NCBI RefSeq assembly: GCF_000092925.1
Contig: NC_014217.1
Location: 2,108,001-2,172,000 of the forward strand
Direction: 5' to 3'
DNA: 64,000 bases
From: Ancylobacter novellus DSM 506
GTDB lineage: Bacteria; Pseudomonadota; Alphaproteobacteria; Rhizobiales; Xanthobacteraceae
Part shown: positions 34,879-45,388 of the stretch, piece after piece
Numbering within the stretch: the stretch's first letter is position 1
Layout: the number at the start of each line of letters is the position of its first letter
Translations under genes and position numbers: made by a program
Notes under the pieces: model-generated
The model's database searches: none
The model's input: only the letters and a program-made list of their open reading frames with translations
Told to the model about the DNA's origin: nothing

Positions 34879-35730
34879 GTGGCGAGAGGATGGTGGAGCG
34901 GCCTGATCGGCGTGATCATCTTCAGCGGCTCCCTGCCGGCGACCCGGATCGCCGTGGCCGGCTTCACGCCGCTGTTCCTCACCTCCGCGCGCGCCGTCAT
35001 CGCCGCCCTGCTCGGCGCCGCCCTGCTGCTCGCGCTCGGCCAGAAGCGGCCGGCGGGGAAGGACGTCGCGTCGCTCGCCGTGGTGGCCGTCGGCGTGGTG
35101 ATCGGCTTCCCGCTGCTGACGGCGCTGGCGCTCCAGCACATCACCTCGGCGCGTTCCATCGTCTTCATCGGCCTGCTGCCGCTGGCGACCGCCCTGTTCG
35201 GCGTGCTGCGCGGCGGCGAGCGGCCGAAGCCCGCCTTCTGGCTGTTCTCGCTGATCGGCGCGGCGACGGTCGCCGGCTTCGCGCTCGGCAATGGCGTGCC
35301 GACCTCGCTGACCGGCGACCTGCTCATGGTCGGCGCGGTCATCCTGTGCGGGCTCGGCTATGCCGAGGGCGCGCGCCTGTCGCGCCGCCTCGGCGGCTGG
35401 CAGGTGATCTCCTGGGCGCTGCTCCTCGCTTTGCCGCTCATGGCGGCGCTCGCCATCGCCACCCTGCCGAGTTCGTGGAGCCCGATCGGCGGACCGGCCT
35501 GGCTTGGCCTCGCCTATGTCTCGGTGTTCAGCATGCTGGTCGGCTTCGTCTTCTGGTATCGCGGGCTCGCCCTAGGCGGCATCGCGGCGGTCGGCCAGCT
35601 GCAATTGCTCCAGCCCTTCTTCGGCCTGGCGCTCGCCGGCCTGCTGGTCGGGGAGCAGGTCTCCTGGACGATGATCGCCGCGACCGGGCTCGTCGTCCTC
35701 TGCGTCGCGGGCGCAAAGCGCTTCGCCTGA
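34879..35730 (+). CDS. EamA/DMT-family transporter under a MocR regulator
   Basis: 283 residues, ten membrane segments in two EamA repeats (SGSLPATRIAVAGFTPLFLTSARAVIAALLG; AVGQLQLLQPFFGLALAGLLVGEQV). GTG 34879 has GAAGGAG eight bases upstream; GTG 34870 overlaps that site. Pairing with a MocR regulator suggests export or import of an amino compound or vitamin B6-related molecule. Confidence 0.88.
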   Translation: MARGWWSGLIGVIIFSGSLPATRIAVAGFTPLFLTSARAVIAALLGAALLLALGQKRPAGKDVASLAVVAVGVVIGFPLLTALALQHITSARSIVFIGLLPLATALFGVLRGGERPKPAFWLFSLIGAATVAGFALGNGVPTSLTGDLLMVGAVILCGLGYAEGARLSRRLGGWQVISWALLLALPLMAALAIATLPSSWSPIGGPAWLGLAYVSVFSMLVGFVFWYRGLALGGIAAVGQLQLLQPFFGLALAGLLVGEQVSWTMIAATGLVVLCVAGAKRFA

Positions 35731-35822
35731 GCGCAATCGCCCGCCGGCTTCTGGCGCACTGCAGCAACATCGGACATGATCCTGCGGCCGGCCCCGATCG
35801 CACGCCCTCCCGGAGAGACCGC

Positions 35823-36281
35823 ATGCTCTACCTGCTTGCACTGCTGATCGGCGTCGTCGCCGGGCTTCGGGCCATGACCGCCCCGGCGGCGGTCGCCTGG
35901 GCCGCCTATCTCGGCTGGATCGACCTTTCCGCCAGCCCGCTCGCCTTCATGGGCTATGCCTGGACGCCGTGGATCTTCACGGTGCTGGCCGTGGTCGAGC
36001 TCATCACCGACCAGTTGCCCTCGACCCCGAGCCGCACCGTGCCTGTGCAGTTCGGCACCCGCATCGTCAGCGGCGCGTTGTGCGGCGCGTGCCTCGGGGC
36101 AGCCAGTGGCAATCTCGTTGTCGGGGCGGTCCTCGGCGCGATCGGCGCGGTGATCGGCACGCTGGGCGGGCGCTCGGTGCGCGGCAGCCTCGCCGCCTCC
36201 TTCGGCAAGGACCCGCCCGCCGCCATCATCGAGGATGCGGTCGCGATCATCGGCGCCGCTCTCATCGTCATGGTGCCGTGA
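35823..36281 (+). CDS. DUF4126-type membrane protein
   Basis: 152 residues with four hydrophobic segments, glycine-rich, containing ALLIGVVAGLRAMTAPAAVAWA and ELITDQLPSTPSRT, which fit the DUF4126 family of unknown function. GGAGAGACCGC precedes the ATG. Its stop overlaps the ATG of the next gene by one base (TGATG), so translation is coupled to the FAD oxidoreductase. Confidence 0.82.
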   Translation: MLYLLALLIGVVAGLRAMTAPAAVAWAAYLGWIDLSASPLAFMGYAWTPWIFTVLAVVELITDQLPSTPSRTVPVQFGTRIVSGALCGACLGAASGNLVVGAVLGAIGAVIGTLGGRSVRGSLAASFGKDPPAAIIEDAVAIIGAALIVMVP

Positions 36282-37669
36282 TGCCCCAATCCTTCGATGC
36301 CATCGTCATCGGCGCCGGCCAGGCCGGTCCGTCCATGGCCGGCCGGCTCACCGGCGCCGGCATGAAGGTCGCGGTGATCGAGCGGCTGCATTTCGGCGGC
36401 ACCTGCGTGAACACCGGCTGCAAGCCGACCAAGACGCTGGTGGCCAGCGCCTATGCCGCGCGCATGGCCCAGCGCGCCGCCGAATATGGCGTGGTGCTGA
36501 GCGGCGCGCCCGGCATCGACATGGCCACGGTGCAGGCGCGCGCGGAGAAGGTCATCCAGGACAGCCGCGCCAGCGTCGAAGGCTGGCTCGGCGGCATGGA
36601 GGGCTGCACCCTGTTCCGCGGCCATGCCCGCTTCACCGGCCCGCACGCGATCGAGGTGGACGGCGAGACGCTGAGCGCGGAGCGCATCTTCATCAATGTC
36701 GGCGGGCGGGCGGCGGTGCCGGACATGCCGGGCATCGGCGAAGTCCCCTATCTCACCAACAGCGACATGGTCGAGATGAAGACCGTACCCGACCATCTGG
36801 TGGTGATCGGCGGCTCCTATATCGGGCTCGAATTCGCGCAGATGTTCGCCCGCTTCGGCGCCGAGGTCACGGTGATCGAGAAGGGGCCGCGGCTGATCGG
36901 CCGCGAGGACGAGGACGTCTCGGCAACCATCCGCGAGATATTGGAGGCCGAGGGCATCCATCTCCGCCTTGGCGCCGAATGCATCCGCTTCGCCAGGCAT
37001 GAGCGCGGCGTGGCGGTGAGCGTCGACTGCACCGACGGGCCGCCGGAGATCCTCGGCTCGCATGTGCTCGTCGCGGTCGGGCGGCGGCCCAACACCGACG
37101 ATCTCGGGCTTGAGAAGGCGGGGATCGCGACCGATTCCCGCGGCTACATCACCGTCGACGACTATCTCGAGACCAGCGTGAAGGGCGTCTACGCGCTCGG
37201 CGACTGCAACGGCCGCGGCGCCTTCACCCACACCTCCTACAACGATTTCGAGATCGTCGCCGCCAACCTGCTCGACGGGCAGGACTGGCGGGTGAGCGAG
37301 CGCGTGCCCGCCTATGCGCTCTATGTCGATCCCCCGCTCGGCCGCGTCGGCATGACCGAGGCGCAGGCCCGTGCCACCGGCCGGCCGCTCCTGATCGGCA
37401 AGCGGCCGATGACGCGGGTCGGCCGCGCGGTGGAGAAGGGCGAGACCTGGGGCTTCATGAAGGCCGTGGTCGACGCCGAGACCAAGCGCATATTGGGCGC
37501 GGCGATCCTCGGCACCGGCGGCGACGAGGCGATCCACGGCCTGCTCGACATCGTCAATGCCGACGTGCCCTACACCATCTTCCAGCGCGCCGTGCCGATC
37601 CACCCGACGGTGTCGGAGCTGATCCCGACCCTGCTCGCGGAGATGCAGCCGGCCACGGGCGCGACCTAG
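36281..37669 (+). CDS. FAD/pyridine-nucleotide disulfide oxidoreductase (mercuric reductase-like)
   Basis: 462 residues. GAGQAGPSMAGRL binds FAD, GGTCVNTGCKPTK holds the redox-active CxxxxC, GGSYIGLEFAQMFARFGAEV binds NAD(P)H, YALGDCNGRGAFTHTS is the second FAD motif, and the dimer interface carries the HPTVSEL His. This is the MerA/dihydrolipoamide dehydrogenase family without the C-terminal vicinal cysteines or N-terminal metal-binding domain of a true mercuric reductase. Coupled to the DUF4126 gene. Confidence 0.9.
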   Translation: MPQSFDAIVIGAGQAGPSMAGRLTGAGMKVAVIERLHFGGTCVNTGCKPTKTLVASAYAARMAQRAAEYGVVLSGAPGIDMATVQARAEKVIQDSRASVEGWLGGMEGCTLFRGHARFTGPHAIEVDGETLSAERIFINVGGRAAVPDMPGIGEVPYLTNSDMVEMKTVPDHLVVIGGSYIGLEFAQMFARFGAEVTVIEKGPRLIGREDEDVSATIREILEAEGIHLRLGAECIRFARHERGVAVSVDCTDGPPEILGSHVLVAVGRRPNTDDLGLEKAGIATDSRGYITVDDYLETSVKGVYALGDCNGRGAFTHTSYNDFEIVAANLLDGQDWRVSERVPAYALYVDPPLGRVGMTEAQARATGRPLLIGKRPMTRVGRAVEKGETWGFMKAVVDAETKRILGAAILGTGGDEAIHGLLDIVNADVPYTIFQRAVPIHPTVSELIPTLLAEMQPATGAT

Positions 37670-37689
37670 TTACCACCGGATCGGGAGGC

Positions 37690-39423
37690 TCAGGACGAGC
37701 CCGCCGCCCGCGACGTTCCGCGGAACACCAGCCGGTTGCAGATCAGGATCGCCAGCAGCGAGCCCACGCCGACCAGCGTGAAGATGGCGTTCACCGACGG
37801 CGTGAAGCCGAAGCGCATCTGGTTCCACACCCAGATCGGCAGGGTCGGCGCCGTGCCGGAGAGGAACAGCGTCACCATCACATCGTCCGCCGACAAAGTG
37901 AAGCCGAGCAGCGCGCCGCCGATCACCGCGCCCCTGATCGAGGGGAACAGCACATGGACGAAGCTCTGCCAGTGGTTGGCGCCGGCGTCCATCGAGGCTT
38001 CCAGCAGCGCCCCGTCGAGCCGCCGCAGCCGGGCGAGGATGATCATCAGGATCACTGGCATGACGAAGCTCGACTGGCCGATCACCGTGCGGAAGATGCC
38101 GGAGGGCACCTGCACGAGCTGCGTCGCCAGCACCATGACGATGCCGAGCACGACGCCGGGGATGGCCACCGGGATCGCCAGCGCGAACTCGAAGAAGCGC
38201 GCCTGCCGCACCCGCCCGTAATGGATCGCGAAGGCGAAGCCGGTCGCCGCCACGCTCGATACGAGAACCACCGCGAAGCCGACGACGAGGCTGCGCCGCA
38301 CCGCCTCCAGCATCGACGCGTTCTCCGCCAGCTCTGCGTACCAGCGCAGCGTCGCGCCGTGCAGCGGAAACGCCTGCACGGACGAGTCGTTGAACGACAT
38401 CAGCACCATGATGGCGAGCGGCGCGTAGAGGAACAGGAAGGGCAGGACGAAGGCGACGGCGGCAAGGCTGCGCAACAGGCGCCGTCCCGAGCCGAGCCGG
38501 GCGCGCGAGACCGACGGCTTCGCGCCCTCGTCGCCCATCAGCACGCCCTTGGTCTGGCCGGCCCACATGACGAAGGCGAGCACGATGCCGACGCTCAGCA
38601 TCAGGCAGACGGCGATGGCCGAGCCGTAGGGCCAGTTGTTGGCGATGCCGAACTGCGAGGCGATGACCATGCCGATCATCGTGCCGTCGATGCCGCCGAC
38701 CATGGAGGGTGTGATGTAGTCGCCGACCGTCATCAGGAAGGCGAGCGAGAAGCCGATGGCGACGCTCGGGCGCGACAGCGGCCACACGACATGGCGGAAG
38801 GTCTGCCAGGAAGAGGCGCCGCTGTCCTGCGAGGCCTCGATCAGCGAATGCGGGATCTTCTCCAGCGCGGTGAAGATGGCGACGAAGCAGAACGGAATCG
38901 AGATGTAGGTGTAGGTCAGCAGCACCGAGAAGCCGGTGTAGAGGAAGGCCTCGCTCGGCTGTTCGAGCATGCCGCTGCCGACGAGGAACGAGTTCAGCAC
39001 GCCGTTCTGGCCGAGGATCATGCGCCAGGCGAAGACGCGCATCAGCAGGCTGATCCAGAGCGGGATGATCACCAGCAGCACGATGACGGAACGGTTCTTC
39101 TGCACCACCCGCGCCGCGTAATAGGCCATCGGATAGGCGATGAGGCAGCCGATGGTGGCGGCGCCGAAGCTGGTGGCGAGCGTCTTCAGCAGCAGGAACT
39201 GGAAGCTCGACGACTTCCACAGCCGCACATAGCTGGCGATGCTGGGATCGAACACGATCAGCCCGTTCGAGGTGCGCAGGAAGCTCGCCCCGATCAGCAG
39301 CAGATTGGGCACCAGCACCAGGGCGATGAACCAGGCATAGACCGGCCAGCCCAGCGGGCTGAAGCTGCGGAAGCGGAGCGGGCGGGCGGCGGACATCGGC
39401 ATGTCGGAGGCGATGTCAGCCAT
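37690..39423 (-). CDS. ABC importer permease, two permease domains fused (PotB-PotC like)
   Basis: 577 residues, about twice the usual size. Two complete permease domains follow each other; each has its own ATPase-contact loop: EASQDSGASSWQTFRHVVWPL near residue 205 and EASMDAGANHWQSFVHVLFP near residue 485. In the usual polyamine/putrescine-type importer these are two proteins. A cytoplasmic linker (about 285-315) joins them. Its start overlaps the end of the ATPase gene by eight bases. Last gene of the sigma-54-driven importer operon. Confidence 0.92.
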   Translation of the reverse strand: MADIASDMPMSAARPLRFRSFSPLGWPVYAWFIALVLVPNLLLIGASFLRTSNGLIVFDPSIASYVRLWKSSSFQFLLLKTLATSFGAATIGCLIAYPMAYYAARVVQKNRSVIVLLVIIPLWISLLMRVFAWRMILGQNGVLNSFLVGSGMLEQPSEAFLYTGFSVLLTYTYISIPFCFVAIFTALEKIPHSLIEASQDSGASSWQTFRHVVWPLSRPSVAIGFSLAFLMTVGDYITPSMVGGIDGTMIGMVIASQFGIANNWPYGSAIAVCLMLSVGIVLAFVMWAGQTKGVLMGDEGAKPSVSRARLGSGRRLLRSLAAVAFVLPFLFLYAPLAIMVLMSFNDSSVQAFPLHGATLRWYAELAENASMLEAVRRSLVVGFAVVLVSSVAATGFAFAIHYGRVRQARFFEFALAIPVAIPGVVLGIVMVLATQLVQVPSGIFRTVIGQSSFVMPVILMIILARLRRLDGALLEASMDAGANHWQSFVHVLFPSIRGAVIGGALLGFTLSADDVMVTLFLSGTAPTLPIWVWNQMRFGFTPSVNAIFTLVGVGSLLAILICNRLVFRGTSRAAGSS

Positions 39424-40495
39424 GGAACACCGTCGCGTTGCTGGCGTCGAAAAGGACCCGTACCTCCCGCCCGAGGAGATAGCCCTCCCCGGCCGCCGGA
39501 ACCGCGGCGATGATGTTCAGCCCGCCGCAGCGCACGTTCACTTCCAGCGCATTGCCGAGGAACAGCACGTCCTCGACCTTGCCCGCGACGCTGCAGGCGC
39601 CGTTGGCCGGCTCGTCGGCGCCGGCGAGCCGCACGCATTCGAAGCGGATCGCCATCCGCGCCGGGCCGGTCCGGGGCGTGGCGACGCCGGAGAGCGGCTG
39701 GCCGTCCAGCAGCGCGGTGATGCCGTCCTCGCGCGACACGCATTCGATGGGCAGCAGGTTGGACCGTCCGACGAACTGGGCGACGAACTCCGAGGACGGG
39801 TCGAAATAGATCTCGCGCGGCGTGCCGAGCTGGGCGATGCGCCCCTCGCTCATCACCGCCACGCGGTCCGACATGGACAGCGCCTCCCCCTGGTCGTGCG
39901 TGACATAGACGAAGGCGATGCCGAGCTCGCGCTGCAGCGAGACCAGCATGTGCTGCATCTGCTGGCGCAGCCGCAGGTCGAGCGCCCCCAGCGGCTCGTC
40001 GAGCAGCAGGATGCGCGGCCGGCAGACGATGGCGCGCGCCAGCGCCACGCGCTGGCGCTGGCCGCCGGAAAGTTGGTGCGGCAGGCGGGCGGCGAAGTCG
40101 CCCATGCTCACCAGTTCGAGGCATTCGCGCGCCTTGGCGAGGCGTTCCGCCTTGCGGGCGCCGGCCATGCGCAGCGGATAGGCCACGTTCTCCAGCACGC
40201 TCATATGCGGGAACAGGGCGTAGCTCTGGAACACCGTGCGCACGTCGCGGCGGAAGGGCGGGACATGGGTGATGTCGTCGCCGTCCATCAGGATGCGGCC
40301 GACATCCGGCTGCTCGAAGCCGGCGATCATCCGCAGCAAGGTCGTCTTGCCCGAGCCGCTGGGGCCGAGGATGGAGAAGAACTCCCCCGGTTCGACCGAG
40401 AAGGAAATCCGGTCGAGGGCCGGCCGGGTCGCCCCGTGATAGGTCTTGTCGACCCCCGCGACGGTCAGGATCGCCTGCGAAGACTTTGCCATCAC
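39416..40495 (-). CDS. ABC importer ATPase, polyamine/spermidine type (PotA-like)
   Basis: 359 residues: Walker A GPSGSGKT, Q-loop region GFEQPDVGRI, signature LSGGQRQRVALARAI, Walker B LLLDEPLGALD, switch VTHDQGEAL, then a C-terminal TOBE regulatory domain (about 245-359). It energises uptake through the fused permease. It lies 37 bases after the binding-protein gene, across a hairpin. Confidence 0.95.
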   Translation of the reverse strand: MMAKSSQAILTVAGVDKTYHGATRPALDRISFSVEPGEFFSILGPSGSGKTTLLRMIAGFEQPDVGRILMDGDDITHVPPFRRDVRTVFQSYALFPHMSVLENVAYPLRMAGARKAERLAKARECLELVSMGDFAARLPHQLSGGQRQRVALARAIVCRPRILLLDEPLGALDLRLRQQMQHMLVSLQRELGIAFVYVTHDQGEALSMSDRVAVMSEGRIAQLGTPREIYFDPSSEFVAQFVGRSNLLPIECVSREDGITALLDGQPLSGVATPRTGPARMAIRFECVRLAGADEPANGACSVAGKVEDVLFLGNALEVNVRCGGLNIIAAVPAAGEGYLLGREVRVLFDASNATVFHG

Positions 40496-40522
40496 TCGTG
40501 CTCCGATATCCGCGTCAGGGTA

Positions 40523-40544
40523 GGCACGCTCCTCAGAGCGTGCC
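40523..40544 (-). other. Intraoperonic stem-loop behind the binding-protein gene
   Basis: GGCACGCTC and GAGCGTGCC pair over nine bases and the loop includes the stop codon. No T-run follows. Such hairpins keep the binding-protein part of the message more stable than the downstream part, giving more binding protein than permease. Confidence 0.6.
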
Positions 40545-41636
40545 GGCCTTGAAGTCGTTCCAGATCTGCAGGCGCCGCTCGAAATCTTCCGGCTTCTGCA
40601 GGATCACGAGTTTTTCCCAGAAATCGCCAGCCTGCGAATCCGGGATGTTGGTGCGCTTGAGCGTCTTCTCGCTCACGCCGCCTTCCTTGGCCTCGGCGAG
40701 GTTGAGCACGCCGTTATTGGTCGAGGATTCGATGAAGCGGGCCTGCCATTTGACCGAGAGATTGTCGTTGATGAACTTGTAGACGATGTCGCGGTCGCCC
40801 TTCTTGGAGACGCCGGTGCAGTCGATCCAGGTCGGGGTGCCTTCCTTGGGCAGCGAATAGTTGAAGTTCTTGCCCTTGTCCTGCAGCGAGGTGACGACGG
40901 CGATGTTCTGGCAGTAGCCGATGACGGCGTCGCCGGCGGCGTAGATCGTCACCGCGTCGTCGAAGCCGCGGGCAATCGTGCGGATTTGCGGACGCAGCTC
41001 GCGCAACGCCTTCTCGCACGCCTCGAAATCGGCGTCGGTCAGGTTGAAGGGGTCCTTCGCGCCGACATAGAGCGCGATCATCGGGAACACGATAGTGCAG
41101 TCGTCGAAGATGTTGACCTTGCCGCGGTACTTCTCGTCCCACAGCGCCGCCCAGCTATCCGGCGACTTGATCAGGTCGGCATTGTACATCAGCGGCTGGG
41201 TGCCCCAATTATAGGGCGCCGCGACGATCTCGCCGCCGACATTGGTGTACTTCTTCCAGTCGAGCTTGGGCGTGATGTTCGCGACGTTCGGCACCTTGGA
41301 GGTGTCGAAGGGAACGATCAGGCCGGCCTCCTTGAAGCGCGGCAGCGAGCCGGTCTCGATATACATCACGTCCGGCTGCACGGCGCCGGAGAAGGGCTGC
41401 GAGAACAGCTCGTCCACCGAGCCGATGACCACCGGCTTGACCTCGACGCCGTTGGCCTCGCCCCACTCCTTGCACCAGGCCGGATCGTGATAGGTCTCCC
41501 AGGTCAGCAGCACGATGGGCTCCTGCGCATAAGCGCGGCGCAGCACGCCCGGCGCGGCCAGGGTCGCTGCCGCGAGGCCCATGCCCTTCATGACACTGCG
41601 GCGCGACGGCGCCCGATACCCGTTTTGGAAGGTCAT
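40533..41636 (-). CDS. Extracellular solute-binding protein (PotD-like) with Tat signal
   Basis: 367 residues. A twin-arginine leader is visible (APSRRSVMKGMGLAAATLAAPG ending YAQ), so it is exported folded. The mature part has the type 2 periplasmic-binding fold of the polyamine/putrescine group (VLLTWETYHDPAWCKEW, VMYIETGSLPRFKEAG, AVIGYCQNIA). The ATG at 41636 has AGGGGAT upstream; the frame open to 41684 would swallow the sigma-54 promoter at 41681-41695. First gene of the importer operon. Confidence 0.92.
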   Translation of the reverse strand: MTFQNGYRAPSRRSVMKGMGLAAATLAAPGVLRRAYAQEPIVLLTWETYHDPAWCKEWGEANGVEVKPVVIGSVDELFSQPFSGAVQPDVMYIETGSLPRFKEAGLIVPFDTSKVPNVANITPKLDWKKYTNVGGEIVAAPYNWGTQPLMYNADLIKSPDSWAALWDEKYRGKVNIFDDCTIVFPMIALYVGAKDPFNLTDADFEACEKALRELRPQIRTIARGFDDAVTIYAAGDAVIGYCQNIAVVTSLQDKGKNFNYSLPKEGTPTWIDCTGVSKKGDRDIVYKFINDNLSVKWQARFIESSTNNGVLNLAEAKEGGVSEKTLKRTNIPDSQAGDFWEKLVILQKPEDFERRLQIWNDFKAGTL

Positions 41637-41680
41637 TTTTATCCCCTGTGTTCGGGCCTTTTTGGCCGACACCTGGTTCG

Positions 41681-41695
41681 GCAACTATCGTGCCA
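41681..41695 (-). promoter_or_regulatory. Sigma-54 (-24/-12) promoter of the importer operon
   Basis: Minus strand reads TGGCACGATAGTTGC, a full match to TGGCACGRNNNTTGC with the required ten bases between GG and GC. It lies 45 bases upstream of the binding-protein ATG. Confidence 0.85.
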
Positions 41696-41812
41696 TCCCG
41701 GTCGACATAATTCTGGCAAGTTGAAAATGCCTCATCACGCCGGCATCCATCAAAACATCCGAATAACAAACCGTCCACTTTTAATCATGGAATCACGATC
41801 TACTGATTTATA

Positions 41813-41832
41813 CTTTCTCATCAGCGAAACAT
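41813..41832. promoter_or_regulatory. Candidate enhancer site, importer operon (proximal)
   Basis: CTTTCTC-N6-GAAACAT, about 118 bases upstream of the -24 element. It shares the TCTC-N6-GARA core with the sites at 46625, 49642, 49664 and 52681. Confidence 0.45.
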
Positions 41833-41901
41833 GATCTCACCCATGAGGCCGGATGAAACACCCGGACACGAGGTGGACAAGTTGCATGGATGAGCCGGCC
41901 G

Positions 41902-41921
41902 GTGTCGCACAGGCGCGACAC
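41902..41921. promoter_or_regulatory. Candidate enhancer site, importer operon (perfect dyad)
   Basis: GTGTCGC-N6-GCGACAC, a perfect inverted repeat in the 310-base gap between the activator gene and the importer operon, about 207 bases above the -24 element. Confidence 0.6.
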
Positions 41922-41946
41922 GCCCGTCGCTGGTCGCAGCCTCGTC

Positions 41947-43974
<2,028 letters not shown>

Positions 43975-44070
43975 CGCGAACTCCGGTTCCGACCCTCCGC
44001 TTAAATTCTGCGCAGCACAAATCTTAGTCGTCAACCCGAATTCCCTCCCGCTCGGCCGCCTCCGCAAACG

Positions 44071-44097
44071 AAAAACGGGCCGGCAGTGCCGGCCCGT
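44071..44097 (-). terminator. Rho-independent terminator behind the FAD-linked oxidase gene
   Basis: ACGGGCCGGC / GCCGGCCCGT stem of ten pairs around AGT, followed on the minus strand by TTTTT. It ends the monooxygenase-oxidase transcript and insulates the activator gene. Confidence 0.85.
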
Positions 44098-44100
44098 TCC

Positions 44101-45369
44101 TCACGCGAAGAGCATGCGCAGATGGTCGTTGAGGAAGACCCCGTCGGGGTCCATTTCCCGGCGCAGGCGCTTGAAGGCGTCGTATTTCGGATAGATCCGC
44201 TCCAGCCGCTCCGGGGTCATGAACTGATGCTTGCCCCAGTGCGGGCGCGCGTCGTAGCGGTCGAGGATCGCGTCGGCGTCGCGCAGCATGCCCCAGCTCC
44301 ATTCCTCCAGCGGACCGGAGATGGAGAGGGCATAGCCGTCCCGCTCCGAATAGGCCGAGAGATAGGTATCGTCGCCCTTCACCGCCCGGCATTCGACCGG
44401 GTAGATGGCCTCGGGATACTTCGTCTGGAACATGTGCCGCACTTCCGCGAAGCACTCCTCGAAGCGCCCGAACGGCACCGCGTATTCGATCTCGCGGAAG
44501 TTCGGGACGTAGTCGTTGGGGTAGATGATGGAGGAATGGTCGAACTGCTCGCCCGGCCCAAGCTCCGGCGCGGGCTCGGCCACCGGCACCGCGTTGTAGG
44601 TGCGCATGTGGCAGATGTCGAAGTCCCGCGTCGCCTTCGAGGGCACCACCCCGCCCGGCAGCTCGTAGAGATCGGCCGACTCCTTGCGCGGCAGCCAGAA
44701 GAACCAGAAGGTCCGGTTGGCATCGAGCAGCTCGTGCAGATGGCCGAGGCAGTCCTCGGTATCGGTGTTCCACGAGCGCTTGTAGATATTGTAGGACGGC
44801 ACCGCCTGGATGGTCAGCGAGACCACCAGCCCGAACATGCCGATCGAGGTGCGGAACGCCTTGAACAGCTCGCCGTCGGCGGGCGAGAGGTCGCGCAGCT
44901 CGCCCTCCGCCGTGACGATGCGCGCGCCGACGAGCTGCGCCGAAAGGCAGGGCAGCTTCTTGCCGGCGCCGTGCGTGCCGGTCATCAGCGCGCCGATGAT
45001 CGCCTGCCGGTCGATGTCGCCCTGGTTGTTGAGCGACATGCCCTGCTCGCGCAGGAACTTGGTCAGCGCGCTGATGCGCATGCCCGGGCGCACCGTGACC
45101 TGGAGCTTCTCCTTGTCGACGGCGACCACCTGGTTGAAGTCGTCGAAGTCGATATGGATGCCGGGCGTCGGCACGATGGCGGGGTTGGAATGGCCGGCCC
45201 CGCTGGCGCGGATCGGCAGGCCGAGCCTGCGCGCCTCGCGCACGACGGCGCACACCTCCTCCTCGGAGGTCGGGCGCGCCGTGTAGCGCGGCACGAAATA
45301 CTGCTCTCCGAACCAGTTCCACCACAGCTTGCCGGGCTGCAACACGCCCGATTTGTCGACGCTCAGCAT
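44101..45369 (-). CDS. FAD-linked oxidase (VAO type, lactone/alditol oxidase-like)
   Basis: 422 residues. An N-terminal PP-loop FAD domain (TARPTSEEEVCAVVREARRLGLPIRASGAGHSN, with GAGHS where covalent flavin His is common in aldonolactone and alditol oxidases; GALMTGTHGAG) and a C-terminal substrate domain ending in REMDPDGVFLNDHLRMLF, as in D-arabinono-1,4-lactone oxidases. It would oxidise an alcohol or lactone with oxygen. Start ATG 45369 with GGGGAAGAG before it, 19 bases after the monooxygenase stop, same transcript. Confidence 0.88.
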   Translation of the reverse strand: MLSVDKSGVLQPGKLWWNWFGEQYFVPRYTARPTSEEEVCAVVREARRLGLPIRASGAGHSNPAIVPTPGIHIDFDDFNQVVAVDKEKLQVTVRPGMRISALTKFLREQGMSLNNQGDIDRQAIIGALMTGTHGAGKKLPCLSAQLVGARIVTAEGELRDLSPADGELFKAFRTSIGMFGLVVSLTIQAVPSYNIYKRSWNTDTEDCLGHLHELLDANRTFWFFWLPRKESADLYELPGGVVPSKATRDFDICHMRTYNAVPVAEPAPELGPGEQFDHSSIIYPNDYVPNFREIEYAVPFGRFEECFAEVRHMFQTKYPEAIYPVECRAVKGDDTYLSAYSERDGYALSISGPLEEWSWGMLRDADAILDRYDARPHWGKHQFMTPERLERIYPKYDAFKRLRREMDPDGVFLNDHLRMLFA

Positions 45370-45388
45370 CTTGCTCTTCCCCTGCCGC

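Noticed and set aside
34737..35342. N-terminal extension of the MocR regulator to 35342
   Set aside because: It runs through the divergent EamA gene in reverse and would remove the shared promoter; the winged helix begins near ATG 34736.
36281..37669. True mercuric reductase (merA)
   Set aside because: It lacks the C-terminal cysteine pair and the N-terminal metal-binding domain, and no mer genes are nearby.
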